Origin: Ophioderma brevispina
Taxonomy: Eukaryota > Echinodermata > Ophiuroidea > Amphilepidida > Ophiodermatidae
Assembly: GCA_023653785.1 (NCBI GenBank)
Contig: JAMKCH010035941.1
Span: 62,001 to 126,000 of the forward strand
Length of the DNA: 64,000 nucleotides
Direction: 5' to 3'
The position numbers were made by a program, and so were the translations under genes. The notes below the pieces were generated by a model, which was not told where the DNA came from, did not search any database, and saw only the letters and a program-made list of their open reading frames with translations. Of the stretch, positions 36,362 through 48,090 are shown one piece after another (within the stretch, counting starts at the first letter, position 1; each line of letters opens with the position of its first letter).

Positions 36362-36949
36362 CACTTGGAATATTAAGCTGTGTAGAGATAAATATGTGCA
36401 CTGGTTTGATACTATCATCCACACACTGGTTGAGGTATATAAAGCTAACTTACTAGCACCTGAAGTGGTAAATTATGGCTGGCTCAAAAACATAATATTC
36501 ACTCTGCTATTTTTTTTAATGGTTAACCTTTATGGAATAAAAACTAATGGGATTTTGATGCATGTTATATAATCATGCTTGACTTTGACATGAGCGTTTA
36601 TTTATATAACACATGATTATTAACTTTTCCATGAATGCTGAGGTGAGTTTTCAATTTTCTCTTGGATTCATTATACACACGAAAAAAGAACGCCTCACAA
36701 AATTGTTAGCTAGTTGTATATTCACTGCAAAGCCTAGATTTGCTGATTGCTTTAGAAACTCTTTAGAAATGCAAATATTTTGGTAAATTTGAGCAGAAAC
36801 TAACAATATTTGTGAGAAATAAAAATGAGCATGGCAAGCCAAAAAAAAGCACTGCGAGAGTGTAAACTACCACAAACTGCAAATGGCATTGACTTCTGTA
36901 TGTATTATTTAAAGAGTGTGTGAAATAGACTAACACTCAGTATACTCAC

Positions 36950-37232
36950 AAATGCACAACACATCACACCCGCCCACCCACCACATATCACACACCCACC
37001 TACACATCACACACACACACACCTACACATCACACACCCACCTACACATCACACACACACACATCTGCATATCACACACACATCTGCATATCACACACAC
37101 ACACACACATCTGCATATCACACACACATCTGCATATCACACACACACACATCTGCATATCACACACACACACACAACAGTATATCACACACACTCATCT
37201 ACATGTCACACACACACATACACCATAAACAC
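36950..37232. repeat. CA-rich minisatellite
   Basis: Tandem, imperfect units such as CACATCTGCATATCACA and CACCTACACATCACA, about 15-26 bp, are embedded in (CA)n. The tract is strongly depleted of G. Non-coding. Confidence 0.9.
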
Positions 37233-37961
37233 AACTCAAGCAACTTGCATACAAAACTTCTCCCATACAGAGGTCATTGACTGGCAATAAAATCAACTTA
37301 GGTATTAAAAATAACAGCAATTCCCTGTAGAAGTTTTGATGTAACAGGATTGATAACCATAGTGAGATATCTAAATTATCCGCATGGCTCATGCTACGTA
37401 TTTGACGTTACTGCCCTTCACTGGACATTAGGTCAGAGTGTCAGCTTTTTCAGTTTATTGCAAACATACCATAAAGTGAATTTCAAAAGATAACAAAAAT
37501 GTTATTGGACGTAACACCAGTTGCATTTTGGGGTCTGTGTACCTTCAGCTTCTGGTGCAGGACAGTGAATTCAAATATGTATCGTAAGCTACAAGGCTTG
37601 TTGGACCAGACACTTTGGTAATTCATGCTGTTACTGTAATACTTCAGGGAATGACCCTTTAGTGTTCTCAGGGCATAATCTCTTAAAACCATTGTATATT
37701 CAAACAAGCGGGACAATATCAGACATGCTCTTTACAAAAGGAGACAGAGCCAATACTAAGAAGATGTACAAAAACAGATATATTATTACACTTCAACATG
37801 TAATAGACCACAAACCTCCAAAAGTTTGTCAACAATATCATACATTACAGGTAATTGTAGGTGTAAGAATAGATACCAATTGAATTTGTAATCTGCCCAT
37901 TTAGAGTGATACATTACTAACGTTTGTGCATTCTCCTTTTGCCCTGTTTTGATTTGTATAG

Positions 37962-38006
37962 GAACCTAAGGTGGAACAGGAATTGCAACCTACAGAACAC
38001 ACTGAG
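37962..38006 (+). CDS. 45-bp phase-0 exon after the giant exon
   Basis: The acceptor (TTTTGATTTGTATAG) and donor (GTACAAAG) bound 15 codons reading EPKVEQELQPTEHTE in phase 0. Composition (Glu, Pro, Lys, Val) continues the style of the giant exon, and it joins to it in frame. The donor is weaker than those of the other cassettes. Confidence 0.7.
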
Positions 38007-39992
38007 GTACAAAGATGTCGTGATGTGGAGGAAACAAAACCTGTATGACACAAACAAACAAACCAGTTTTAGGCTGCATGACCCGGCCTGGCAGGACATT
38101 CCTTTGCCAGCATGCAATGGTCGAGGAATGTTATTGTCGACACCACCTGGCATCAATCCTTCGGTCACTCTGCCGCTACTGCACCCATGTTTTCTTTTTC
38201 CGTGTGTCGTGTTGCTGTGATAATGTGGGGAATGGGAGGGAAAGCTGAATCTATTTTAATTTTAAGTTACATTGGATGCTTAAATTGTATGTCTGCATAG
38301 AAGTACATGTCATTGGCATATAAAGAATTTATTTCACACAATGGTGTCTCGTCATAGTATTTATTTGATGCAGTTTCAAATTCTGCTTTGCAGTGCTGAC
38401 TTTTATTATGAAAACCTGCGATAGAGGATGTTTGCGTATTTGTAAATGAGTTATTTTGCATTACGATCGGCATGCTTATCTCCCAAGCTCTTAATCGCTC
38501 TTGCATTGCATTGCATTTTTCTCTAGATTAGACAAACCTTTATACTGAATAACATGTAGTGTAGTAGTATTTGTAGCAGATAATCCTTTTTTTTAATTTA
38601 ATTAAAACATTGACACATGACACTTTTTATTCTTCCACAGGGTCTTGTACTGTTTTGCTGTTAATTGGTGTTTTTTAATTTTTTACAAATATGTATTTTA
38701 TTTTTATTTTTTTGCAGATACATGTATTGCTTCAATCCCTTAATTGCACCTTTTATTTTTCGAAGCAAAGATCTCTTTGGCAATGCAAATTTTGATGAAT
38801 ATTATTAATACCCATTTGGACTGTTTAATTAACCAATCCCTCCCCCCCCCATGCCTCAATCATAATTAAACTTGATTTCTGACTAATTAAACCCAGCTTT
38901 TGAAACTCTCTTGGTGGTATTGGCAGACTAATAAATTTTTCAGCTAAATCTTTTAACACTGATCCCTTCACACTTGAACCCATTTTCATCACACTCTTTT
39001 TTTCTAAATTAATGAGAGCTTTGAGTAACTTCTTACATGTTGAATGACGTTGCGAGTGGTTAGTGTATTGTGTGTATCTGTGTGTGCTTTCACGAGTGTG
39101 TGCGTAGGTTTGAGGAGTGTTTGAGTGTCTGTAAGCTTTAACTGTAGAGACTTTGTTTATGTGTTGTGAGTATGTGTAATCAAATGTCAAAAAAGTACAA
39201 AGACACAACGAAAGTTGTTAATGAATAGAAACCCAAGCTTGATTACTCTGATTCAATGTCATTTTAAAAGGAGCAATATATTCAAAAAATAAAATATTTT
39301 GTCTTGAATGATTTAATTTGAAATAATGAATATTCGTCATTAGCAACATTCTAGTTTGTGCAGATGTTTTGTGACATTGGTGTTTGTTGTGTGTTGCTAT
39401 GGTGTTTAATGTTGAAAGCCAGTGAGAGATTGGGGAAGCAAACTATCTTTAGAAAATAAAATTGGTATTTTTTTTTCTGAACAATTTAAATCAATTTCAA
39501 GCATTGCTAGCAAATATATATCTTGCTTGTGCACCCCCAACTCCAAAAAATGCCTGACAGCCAAAAATTTGTACCAAAGCCCAAACAAATTGCTCAGTTG
39601 AATGACTTTATCCTATATGTACCAACTACTTAAGCTTATTTTTAATTTCACCAAATCAATGCAGAAAATGTAAGCTTATGTAAAATTTAAATCATCCAAA
39701 GTTATACCAAATTCATACATATATTTCTCCAAATTCATACATATATTTCTCCAATCACTTCTTTCGCTGTTGTTAAAATTTAGTGCAAACATAAAGCAAG
39801 CAACGAAAGTAGCGCAAGCTTTGAGCTTATGCAAAATTATGCACATTTAATTCTGTAAAATGATTTTGAATACAGTTTCCATGCAAAAAGGCTGGCAATA
39901 TAGGCTTTCTTTCACTGTTCAAGATCCAAAGATAAGCAGATTTTTGTTTTCAGTCATGTAATTGGATTTTTGTTTATGATTTCTTAACACAG

Positions 39993-40125
39993 CCTGCCGT
40001 GGAGGAGGAATCCTTCCAACCACAGAGCTATGAGGAGACAAAGACGCCCTCTAGTCCGCAGAAGTCGATGGACCCCAAAGATGTAGCTGCACTGGCCGAT
40101 GCTATGAACGAACTCATTGATGCTC
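39993..40125 (+). CDS. 133-bp exon with DPKDVAAL motif
   Basis: The acceptor is TTCTTAACACAG and the donor CTC|GTGAGT. The reading is PAVEEESFQPQSYEETK, a Ser/Pro stretch, then MDPKDVAALADAMNELID and one base left over (phase 1). The last 18 residues match the end of the exons at 43975 and 47141 (DPEDIAAL...), so this is a repeated module, probably a short amphipathic helix. If the donor is not used, reading continues RESLSFLE and stops at 40149, giving a possible alternative end. Confidence 0.8.
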
Positions 40126-41214
40126 GTGAGTCGCTGTCTTTTTTAGAGTAAATGGAGTCAAAGCCTGAACCCAAATTATTCCAATCTCTAAAGAAAATAT
40201 ATTAAAACACATGCAAGTTTCTTCAGTTCCCATCTTTAAAGAGAGTGTTATACTTTGATCGTTACCTAATAGGCAGGTTTCTTTGCATTGTGAATTGGTA
40301 AAGACTAACATTGGCATAGCATAAGGATCAGCAAAGTTGGTTAATATTAGTTTCCCACTCCCCTTTTGATGAGGCGACCATTTCATTATTCATTATTTCC
40401 CCAATTTTCTTTATTTATATGATAAATGTCTATTTAGCAATCCAGGGTGGTACCTAACAAAAGAATATTTGCAATATTTAAAATACTCACAGCACAACAA
40501 ATGAGTATTTGATAAACTTACAAATGTGTACTGTGGGTCACTATGCATCAAATGAATTCTGAAAATCATTTCAAGGGTAGATTTATTGAAAGATGGTTTA
40601 AATTTGTGTTTGTGCGGTTATTTTCTCAAACTTTGTCCCCTTCTTGTCGATGTATTGCGGGGGGAGGTCCTCCATAGGGGCTCTGTCTCATATTCTCCAC
40701 CAGTACTCTGGCCAGTCTTTCATATTTACACTATAGCCATCAAGTGCTCAATGCATGTTTAATTTGTCAAAATTGTTTTATGGCATGAAGATTTTGAAGG
40801 TCATTTTGAGGTCTTTAGGGATCATTTTAGGTCATATCAGTTAAATTGTGGTTTTGGGGTCAAAGTTAGTTCTAATACAACATTAATTTCCAGAAGTAGC
40901 CACTTAAATACTCTTTCATTCATTTCATTTTATTTGCCAGATTAAAACATACATAAAAAAAAATTATTACAAGTACTGAATTGCACGATCAAATATGTAC
41001 TGTTAACTACAAAATTCAATAAATGATTTGATGTTTGTATAAAAAGCATGTTTTAGCAGTTTGGAAGAGAGATCTAACCATGTTAAACCATTATAGCTAT
41101 GATTTTGTTATTGTTTTTATGAAGGAAAGGAGCACATTCTGTATTGTTGTAAATTCCTCATCTTTGAGACCAATTTTTCACTACGTAGTTATTTACTTGC
41201 CCAATATTTTGCAG

Positions 41215-41339
41215 AACCCATGGATACAGAAGAAGACGAAGGGAACCAATGTCGTATCAAGCAGCCATCACAGAAGAGGAACATGGTTAGGAGAATCGGC
41301 TCCACCAGGGAATCAGCAGTAGACTTGGGCAAATTAGAC
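41215..41339 (+). CDS. 125-bp exon (PMDTEEDEG...GKLD)
   Basis: The acceptor is CAATATTTTGCAG and the donor GAC|GTATGT. It completes the split codon from the previous exon (C+AA) and reads PMDTEEDEGNQCRIKQ, then a basic stretch (SQKRNMVRRIGSTRES), then AVDLGKLD, ending in phase 0. The RRIGS sequence resembles a basophilic-kinase phosphorylation site. No domain is recognised. Confidence 0.75.
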
Positions 41340-42050
41340 GTATGTATTTCAGGAATATCCTTATATTGTTGATAGCTTGCTTTGATGCTAAGTGAAAATA
41401 AGTCAGATTAACCCCCCTGAGGTCTACCACCTTTCTTAACATTATATCTGATTTGATCAATACATGATATAACTTCTCTGAGTAGCCACTCAAATAGATC
41501 TTCATAATATCTGTAAAACAAATGCACTTTTCAGCTTTCTTACCATGGTCTTGGATTGCTAATGACATTGTTTGAATAACCATTAGAATAGCCAGTAGTA
41601 CCTAGGGGTTAATTACCAGATTAACAGAATGTAGTAACTCTTAAGATACGATGGAAACCTTTGAATGAATTTTCACTGCAAACCGTCCGAAATGTTTGAT
41701 ATTTGATTAAGAATAGTACAAATACTATCATGGTGTTGCAGGGTGCTGGTAAAATTAACTCCTGATAACCACCGTCCTATGATATGATCTTGTCCTGATT
41801 AGCTACGGATACAACGTGAGTAGCCCTCTGGTACCAATCCAGAATGTGCTTCTTGCTCTTAGAATTTGTTTATTATTTATTACTTGATACTACCTTCCAA
41901 GTAAACAACAAATAGTGCTCAAATGCTGATACATGTACCGGTAGTACTCAGGGTTAAATATTTAGGAATTAAAACTACAAAAAACCCCACCAAATGTGTA
42001 GCATTTCTTATTCTTTTACTTTTTTCCACCCTAGTAAGAATATGAGGCAG

Positions 42051-42139
42051 GTGCCTGAAGACAGTCAGGAGGGTGAAGAGAACAAGATGAAGATGAGGAA
42101 GAGGAGGGGAAGAAGAGCCTACTGAATATGCCAGGAATG
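42051..42139 (+). CDS. Acidic exon ending SLLNMPGM, one base short
   Basis: After AATATGAGGCAG the reading is VPEDSQEGEE; then a frame shift near 42081 (one base missing in GAGAACAAG) leads into DEDEEEEGKKSLLNMPGM before the donor GTAAAC. Actual length is 89 bp; with the base restored it is 90 bp, 30 codons in phase 0, consistent with neighbours. Without correction the frame ends shortly at a TGA. Possible alternative acceptor at 42035. Confidence 0.6.
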
Positions 42140-42239
42140 GTAAACTGCCGCTGTCACTTATTTAAATATGGTAGTGGAAAGAAAATTCACAGGTATTACA
42201 GTGGCCTTTCCAATGAAATAAGCATGCAGTCTCAGCAAA

Positions 42240-43775
42240 GTCCAGAATGGGTTAACTGGTAGGGATGGAGCATGATTATGTAGTCGCGGCAAAGTGGTTC
42301 GGATAAGTTAGATTACAAGGGATGGAATGAGTTCATTTTCAAACAAAGTAGTAGGAGTGGCTTAACGGGTAGGAATGGAAAAATGACTTTGCAGACAGGG
42401 CAAAGTGGTAAGGAATGGTAACTGGTAGAGATGGAGAATGATATCAGTTACCACAAATTCACGTGGCCGTTTTCTTGCTCACGTGGTAGCCTATACGTCA
42501 GCTACAACCATTCTACCACGACAGCTACTGCACAGTACACACTGGTCCAGTTGCGAGGCATAGCTGCAAGATGGGGCTTACAAAGTACACAGTTATTGGG
42601 TATACAGTGATGTGGCTACTCTGCTACCTACCCCAATTGCTACCCCGGTCGTTGCCCCTAGGTGAGAGAAGGTGATGTTGTGTAGACGAGTATTGAGTAA
42701 GACACGCAGCACCACGTAGCTACTCCGCGGTTAGCACGATGCCATTTTGATAGTGATGAAAATTTCTGAAATGAGGGCGCTATACATTTGTTCTCTGTTT
42801 TAGCTTTTTTTTAAATAATTTTTTTTTTAGAAAATCTTACGAAATTCAAATCGGGCACCTCAAAACCCAAGAATCGCCACATGTATAAAAAATGCAATAT
42901 ATGACAAAATATCTAAAAAAACCAAAATTGATTGGCCATAGAAGATAACGCGCGCTAGCCGCTGATAGCCGGTGTACCACGTAGCTACTCCACTACGGGG
43001 AGACAGCCGCGGTGTGTACACTATCCGTCTAAGCGGCAAAAATACACAGAATCCTGGCCAGCGAGTGTATGTCTAGTGGGTAGGTAATCCATGTCTACTC
43101 GGTGGTAGCTGTGTGGTAACTACCATAAAGAAATTGGCCGTGGTGGTAAAAATGGGTTAACTGATAGAGCTAGTAAGCAATATGCAGTCACAACATGGTA
43201 AAAATGGGTTAACTGGTAGAGATGGAGAAAGATATGCAATCATAACAAAGTGGAAGAAATGGGTTAGCTGATAGAATTGGAGAATGATATGCACTCACTA
43301 TAAAGAGGTAGGAATGGGTTAACTGGTAGAGATGGAGAAAGATATGCAATCATAACAAAGTGGAAGAAATGGGTTAGCTGATAGAATTGGAGAATGATAT
43401 GCACTCACTATAAAGAGGTAGGAATGGGTTAACTGGTAGAGATGGAGAAAGATATGCAATCATAACAAAGTGGAAGAAATGGGTTAGCTGATAGAATTGG
43501 AGAATGATATGCACTCACTATAAAGAGGTAGGAATGGGTTAACTGATAGAGCTAGTAAGCAATATGCAGTCACAACATGGTAAAAATGGGTTAACTGATA
43601 GAGCTAGTAAGCAATATGCAGTCACAACATGGTAAAAATGGGTTAACTGGTAGAGATGGAGAAAGATATGCAATCATAACAAAGTGGAAGAAATGGGTTA
43701 GCTGATAGAATTGGAGAATGATATGCACTCACTATAAAGAGGTAGGAATGGGTTACTGGATAGGGATGGGGAGTG
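42240..43775. repeat. 55-bp tandem satellite (110-bp dimers), interrupted
   Basis: Two alternating 55-bp monomers, one starting GGGTTAACTGGTAGAGATGG and one GGGTTAGCTGATAGAATTGG, form 110-bp dimers from about 43135 to 43775. More degenerate monomers lie at 42240-42450. The array is split by an inserted element at about 42456-43130. It lies in the intron between exons 42051 and 43975. Confidence 0.85.
42456..43130. mobile_element. Putative non-autonomous element inserted in the satellite
   Basis: The satellite is interrupted by about 675 bp. It begins CACGTGGCCGTTTTCTTGCT and ends GAAATTGGCCGTGGTGG, giving imperfect inverted ends, and is rich in GTAGCTACTCC-like words. Related sequence occurs at 44205-44930 and 47390-48090 (shared AGAGGGCGC, AGCTACTCC and GAAATTGGYYGTG words). 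No coding capacity is seen. Assignment as a DNA element is inference. Confidence 0.5.
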
Positions 43776-43974
43776 TGTGTGCAGTTACCACAAAGTGGAT
43801 AGATGAATTAAAATGTTGAAAACGTTTTCATAATCCAAAAGTGTTGAAGGATTTGTTTGTGTGTGTGGGTGTGTCCAAAGTGTCAAATTGTAAGTACCAT
43901 GGCTATTCCAAAAGACCAGTACATTGCAAGCTGTTAGTAATCTCATTTGTTTACTCTTCCCTTTCTAATCTCAG

Positions 43975-44099
43975 GAAAGAGTCGATGAAGACCTACATCA
44001 ACCAGGAAATCTTGCACCAGTAGAGCAGCAGAAACCATCTTCATTTGACCCTGAAGACATTGCAGCATTGACAGAGTGGCTGATGATATGCTGAAGCTC
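43975..44099 (+). CDS. DPEDIAAL exon, copy 1 (one base short)
   Basis: The acceptor (CTTTCTAATCTCAG) and donor (GTAAGTAG) match copy 2. It reads ERVDEDLHQPGNLAPVE, then KPSSFDPEDIAALTE, after which the frame meets TGA. Length is 125 bp; one missing G after ACAGAG would give 126 bp and an ending VADDMLKL, which resembles ADAMNELID of the exon at 39993. It is either a sequencing error in a diverged paralogous exon or a damaged duplicate of 47141-47266. Confidence 0.65.
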
Positions 44100-44204
44100 G
44101 TAAGTAGCAAAGGGTTCTCTAATAGGAAAGAAGTTGGGAAGTTTGTTATTTTGTACCTACATGGGGTCTTAAAGTGGCATGTCTTGATCTTCATTGACAT
44201 TATT

Positions 44205-44930
44205 TGGATACATGCTACACAGCAAGATCCTACTCACGGTGTAACCCAAGCTTAGGCTACTCCAATGTGACTCTAAGCTCTACTCCCACGGGTCCCCTTT
44301 GATGCATTATTGATGCAGTACCTACAACTAAGTACTTGTGAATTACCAACCTCTGGTGGATAGCAGCTATATTTACTTAGCAGTACCCATCCGATAGTGT
44401 ACTCTGCATGTTGCCTGCTAGGTGACGGACATGTACCCATGTAAGCCACCGTTCTGTAGTACCTCTGCAGCTACTCCACAGAGTACCTTCACAGTACTCC
44501 CTACCGGTTTCCTGGTAGGCAGCACTTTGGCATAGAGGGCGCCAACATTCCATGTTTTTTTTACACCTTTCTGATCATTTTTTCAAGCTTAGTACATCTA
44601 TATTTGAGTTGAGCATCACCAAAAACCCCTATATATGACATTTTTGTACAAACATATAACATATGTGTGCATAAATGTTAATAATGGATAAAAATACTAA
44701 AATCCCACACAGAGCTCAAAGCTCATTGCATGGAGTACCCATGCAGGTACTCCCGCATGGGGCCGGGTGGACGAGTTGGTTATCTACTGTGTGTGTACCT
44801 AAGTGGATTATTACCCCCACTTTTACGTCCGGCGATGTGGTCTCATGCGGGTGGGTAACATCCTGCTATTAACAGCTACTTCAAAGTACTTCCAGAAGAA
44901 ATTGGTTGTGTATGTCAGTTGACAAGAACA
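44205..44930. repeat. Interspersed element in the duplicated segment, copy 1
   Basis: It is rich in CTACTCC and GTAC words, contains AGAGGGCGCCAACATTCC and ends near GAAGAAATTGGTTGTG. It is collinear with 47390-48090 and more distantly with 42456-43130. It sits in the intron between the two exons of the duplicated segment. Non-coding. Confidence 0.5.
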
Positions 44931-45363
44931 TATATATAAATGCACCCTCAGTTCATCATCGGATTTTGTTTATCTTTCACATTTCAGACTTTGGCACCTT
45001 TTGGCTCTGATTTTTCGACCTGCCCCAACTCCCATTTAGCGATTAAGCTGTATAGGGATCACACCATTGAAGATTGAAGCATATGCATTGGAATTTACAG
45101 TATCAATCGTATATCTTTGTGATCATCACATATGAAATTTTTAGGATGCATTCAAACGATCTATCTCTGCATCTTCCATTAGTGGCCAGCATACACTTGA
45201 GCGACATATTCATGGGGTGGACGTAATTGCATTCTGTTTCTTTGTATATATTAATTTAAAGTCTGCGTTGTCATGATTATATTGTTTTTATTTACTTTAC
45301 TATCCATGCATTCTTATTGTAAGTGAATGCTCTGTATAACTTCTTTCTTTTGTATTTTTGTAG

Positions 45364-45497
45364 ACACACCACACAGTGACACAGAAGATGATGCACCTCC
45401 AGCACCAGAAGCATAGCCACCACATCGATGAAGAAACATGATTGTCTGTGGAATCAGAGCCACCTACAGCCAGAAAGGCCAATCCATAACTTTACAG
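45364..45497 (+). pseudogene. Broken copy of the DTEDDAPPAPEA exon
   Basis: It aligns with 48532-48673. It keeps TPHSDTEDDAPPAPEA but then reaches TAG where copy 2 has GAG. It has several further indels, and the donor GTAAGG is replaced by ATAAGG. It cannot work as the same exon; it is either a decayed duplicate or a low-quality assembly of the other copy. Confidence 0.7.
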
Positions 45498-46689
45498 ATA
45501 AGGGGTTTTAGGTTAAGTGAACGTGAGTGATCTCAACAATTTCAAACTGTGGGGGTTTTTCTGTGGTTCTTAAGAGTGAGTTTTAGCACCGTGAACTGAC
45601 CGGGTCACTTTGAAAAGCGTATTTAGCTGCTGTAGGTATTTAAATCATTATCTAGACAGACCTGAGCAATCCCAATTGACAAAGAACTCTTTGGCTTGGA
45701 AGCGTGCCTTGAATAATTTTTAAACAGGGGTAGATCGTGAAAATAGTAGGATAGGAAGAAACACCATCTGAATTCGATTGTCTGAAATTACACTTTGCTG
45801 TCACCAGTATAATAGCTGGCCAAACATCACTTATCGCGTTGATCTTCAATCTGTTGCTGCATCGATTTTTGATCGACCATGAAATCTGCTTTTATTTACT
45901 GGAGAAGGTCTACATGAACCAAATGAAGTTTGTTGATGAAAAATACTTTTACGGATCTCCCAGTCATGAAATGGATGTGTATTGAAAGCGTATTCGTTCA
46001 GTACAAGTCGTTTATTGTTGTGAGCAGTTTATGAGAGTTACACAAAAGGAAGATAATTCAGGTCAGTCTTCACATGAACATTCTGAATGCCACATTTGAA
46101 TGGATACACACTGTTACATGGTTTAAGGAAATATGTCAAGATTGTAAGTTTGACTTACATTCAATAAAAATATGTACATACATCACGATTCCGAAAAATA
46201 ATACATTTGATTCAAATTAACAAATAGAGGCATTTTAAGTTTTAGCCTTCCGCCTCAAAGAGGATGGAAGACTAGTAAGTTAGTGGCTGTCCGCTTGGAG
46301 GTCGTTCCGGCCGAAATTGTTTTCCATGTTGCCAAATTACTTTTACGCACGGTACTCGCTATTTAACCAATTGCGATGTCGGCGAGCTCTCAAATTGCTG
46401 TTTGAAGAGCTATTTGTGTGTATTTAGTTTGCCGGAGCAAGCACCTGCTTGAACTTTGGTCGATTTACTGCAACAATCTGTAGCTTATAGTTAGCCAGTC
46501 CGTACTTGGCGCTATTACGCTACGTCATCCCCGGTATACGTCACTCTGCAGAAATTAATTAGTAGCTTATCGAAAATGGTGGCTCTATCAGGGTACAGCT
46601 ATCAGGGTATATACTGTATATACGATCTGTTACTAATGCCACATTTTAAACGTACGTTTTCACGCAATATTCTAGATAGGCTGGGCGGG

Positions 46690-46750
46690 AAAAAAAACAA
46701 AAAAAAAAAAAACAACACAACACAAAAAAAAAAAAGGCAAAAAAACAACA
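46690..46750. repeat. A-rich low-complexity tract between duplicate copies
   Basis: A runs interrupted by single C or G residues, directly before the second copy of the 2.6-kb duplication. It could be the tail of an inserted element or the site where two assembly segments were joined. Confidence 0.8.
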
Positions 46751-47140
46751 GGGCATTCACCACAAGTGGGAGAAATTGGTTAGCGTCGTTAGAGATGGCG
46801 AAAAGAAAGATATGCAATCATAACAAAGTGAAGGAAAGAAGAAAGGTTAGATGATAGAATGAGAGAATGAGATGCACTCACTATAGAAGAGGTGGAATGG
46901 GTTTTTAACTGATAGGGTGGGGGGAGTGTGTTGCATTTACCACAAAAGTGGTAGGAATGAATTTTAGTAAACTGGTTGAAACAGTTTCATAATCCAAACG
47001 TGTTGAAGGATTGTTGGTGTGTGTGTGGGTGCACACAATGTGGAAAATTGTAATAAGTACCAGGGGCCTATTTCCATTAGACCGGACATTGCAAAGCTGT
47101 TAGTAATCTCATTTGTTTACTCTTCACTTTCTCATCTCAG

Positions 47141-47266
47141 GAAAGAGTCGATGAAGACCTACATCAACCAGGAAATCTTGCACCAGTAGAGCATCAGAAA
47201 CCATCTTCATTTGACCCTGAAGACATTGCAGCATTTACAGAGGCCAGGAATGCATATGCTGAACTC
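47141..47266 (+). CDS. DPEDIAAL exon, copy 2 (intact, 126 bp)
   Basis: It is bounded by CTTTCTCATCTCAG and GTAAGTAG and reads 42 codons without interruption in phase 0: ERVDEDLHQPGNLAPVE, then HQKPSSFDPEDIAAFTE and ARNAYAEL. The second half repeats the module of the exon at 39993. The segment is acidic with a probable C-terminal amphipathic helix. Whether both this and copy 1 are spliced into one transcript cannot be told. Confidence 0.8.
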
Positions 47267-47389
47267 GTAAGTAGCAAAGGGTTCTCTAAGAGGAAGAGAA
47301 GTGGGAAGTAGGAAGTTTGTTATTTTGTACTTACATGGGTTTAAAGTGGGCATGTGGATCTGCATTGACATTTATTTAGGATACAGTGA

Positions 47390-48090
47390 TGTACACAGCA
47401 AGAGTCCTACTCACGGTGTAACCCAGAGGGGCTACTCCATGTATACTCTTAGCTCAACTCCAAAGGTACCCTTTGATGAATTATTGATGCAGTAAACTAC
47501 ACTAAGGTACTTGTGAAGTACAGCCACGGGTGGATAGCAGAGCTATAATTTTACTTAGCAGTACCATACTATAGTGTACTAGAAGTTTGCTGTAGGTGAC
47601 TGACATGTACCCATGTAAGCCACCAGTAGTGAAGTACCTCGCAGCTACTCCACGAGAGTACCTTCACATGTTACTCACCTACCGGTTGCCTGGTAGGCAG
47701 GAACTTGGACAAAGAGGGCGCCAAACATTCCATTGTGTTTTCTACACCTTTCTGTCATTTTCAAGTAGTACATTCTATATTTGAGTTGAGAATCAACAAA
47801 ACCCCAATAGATGACATTTGTGTAAAACATATAACAGATTTGATCAAAAGTTAAAGGATAAAAAATACTAAAATAACCAGCACAGAGCTCAAAGTATTGA
47901 ATGGGAGGACCATGCAGGTACTCCGCAATGGGGGACTAGTGGTTAGCTCATGAGTGTGGGTCCCTAGGTGGATGATTACCCAACTTTTACGGCCGGCGAT
48001 GTGGTACTCAGCGGGTGGGTTAATCGGGCTACTTACAGCTACTTCACAGGGACTCCTGAAGAAATTGGTTGTGTATGTACAGTTTGAAAT
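47390..48090. repeat. Interspersed element in the duplicated segment, copy 2
   Basis: It is collinear with 44205-44930, with many one-base indels between them, and includes GAGGGCGCCAAACATTCC and GAAATTGGTTGTGTATG. Non-coding intron sequence. Confidence 0.5.

Larger units (their letters stand above)
33597..37961. other. Intron with large microsatellites
   Basis: The donor GTACTT follows the giant exon; the next supported exon starts at 37962. The 4.4-kb intron holds a 1.36-kb pentanucleotide satellite (34998-36361), a CA-rich minisatellite (36950-37232) and a possible 18-bp micro-exon at 34967-34984 with weak support. The rest is AT-rich sequence without recognisable features. Confidence 0.75.
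43620..46230. repeat. 2.6-kb segmental duplication, copy 1
   Basis: From the 55-bp satellite through two exons to the AT-rich tract near 46200, this segment is repeated 3,166 bp downstream. The two copies are collinear but differ by many small indels. Copy 1 carries the damaged exons (43975-44099 one base short; 45364-45497 broken). Confidence 0.85.

Noticed and set aside
34973..36572. Three overlapping plus-strand frames of 435-507 codons rich in His, Tyr, Ile, Thr
   Set aside because: They arise from the pentanucleotide satellite, which contains no stop words in these frames.
36952..37290. 112-codon His/Thr-rich frame
   Set aside because: Translation of a CA-rich minisatellite.
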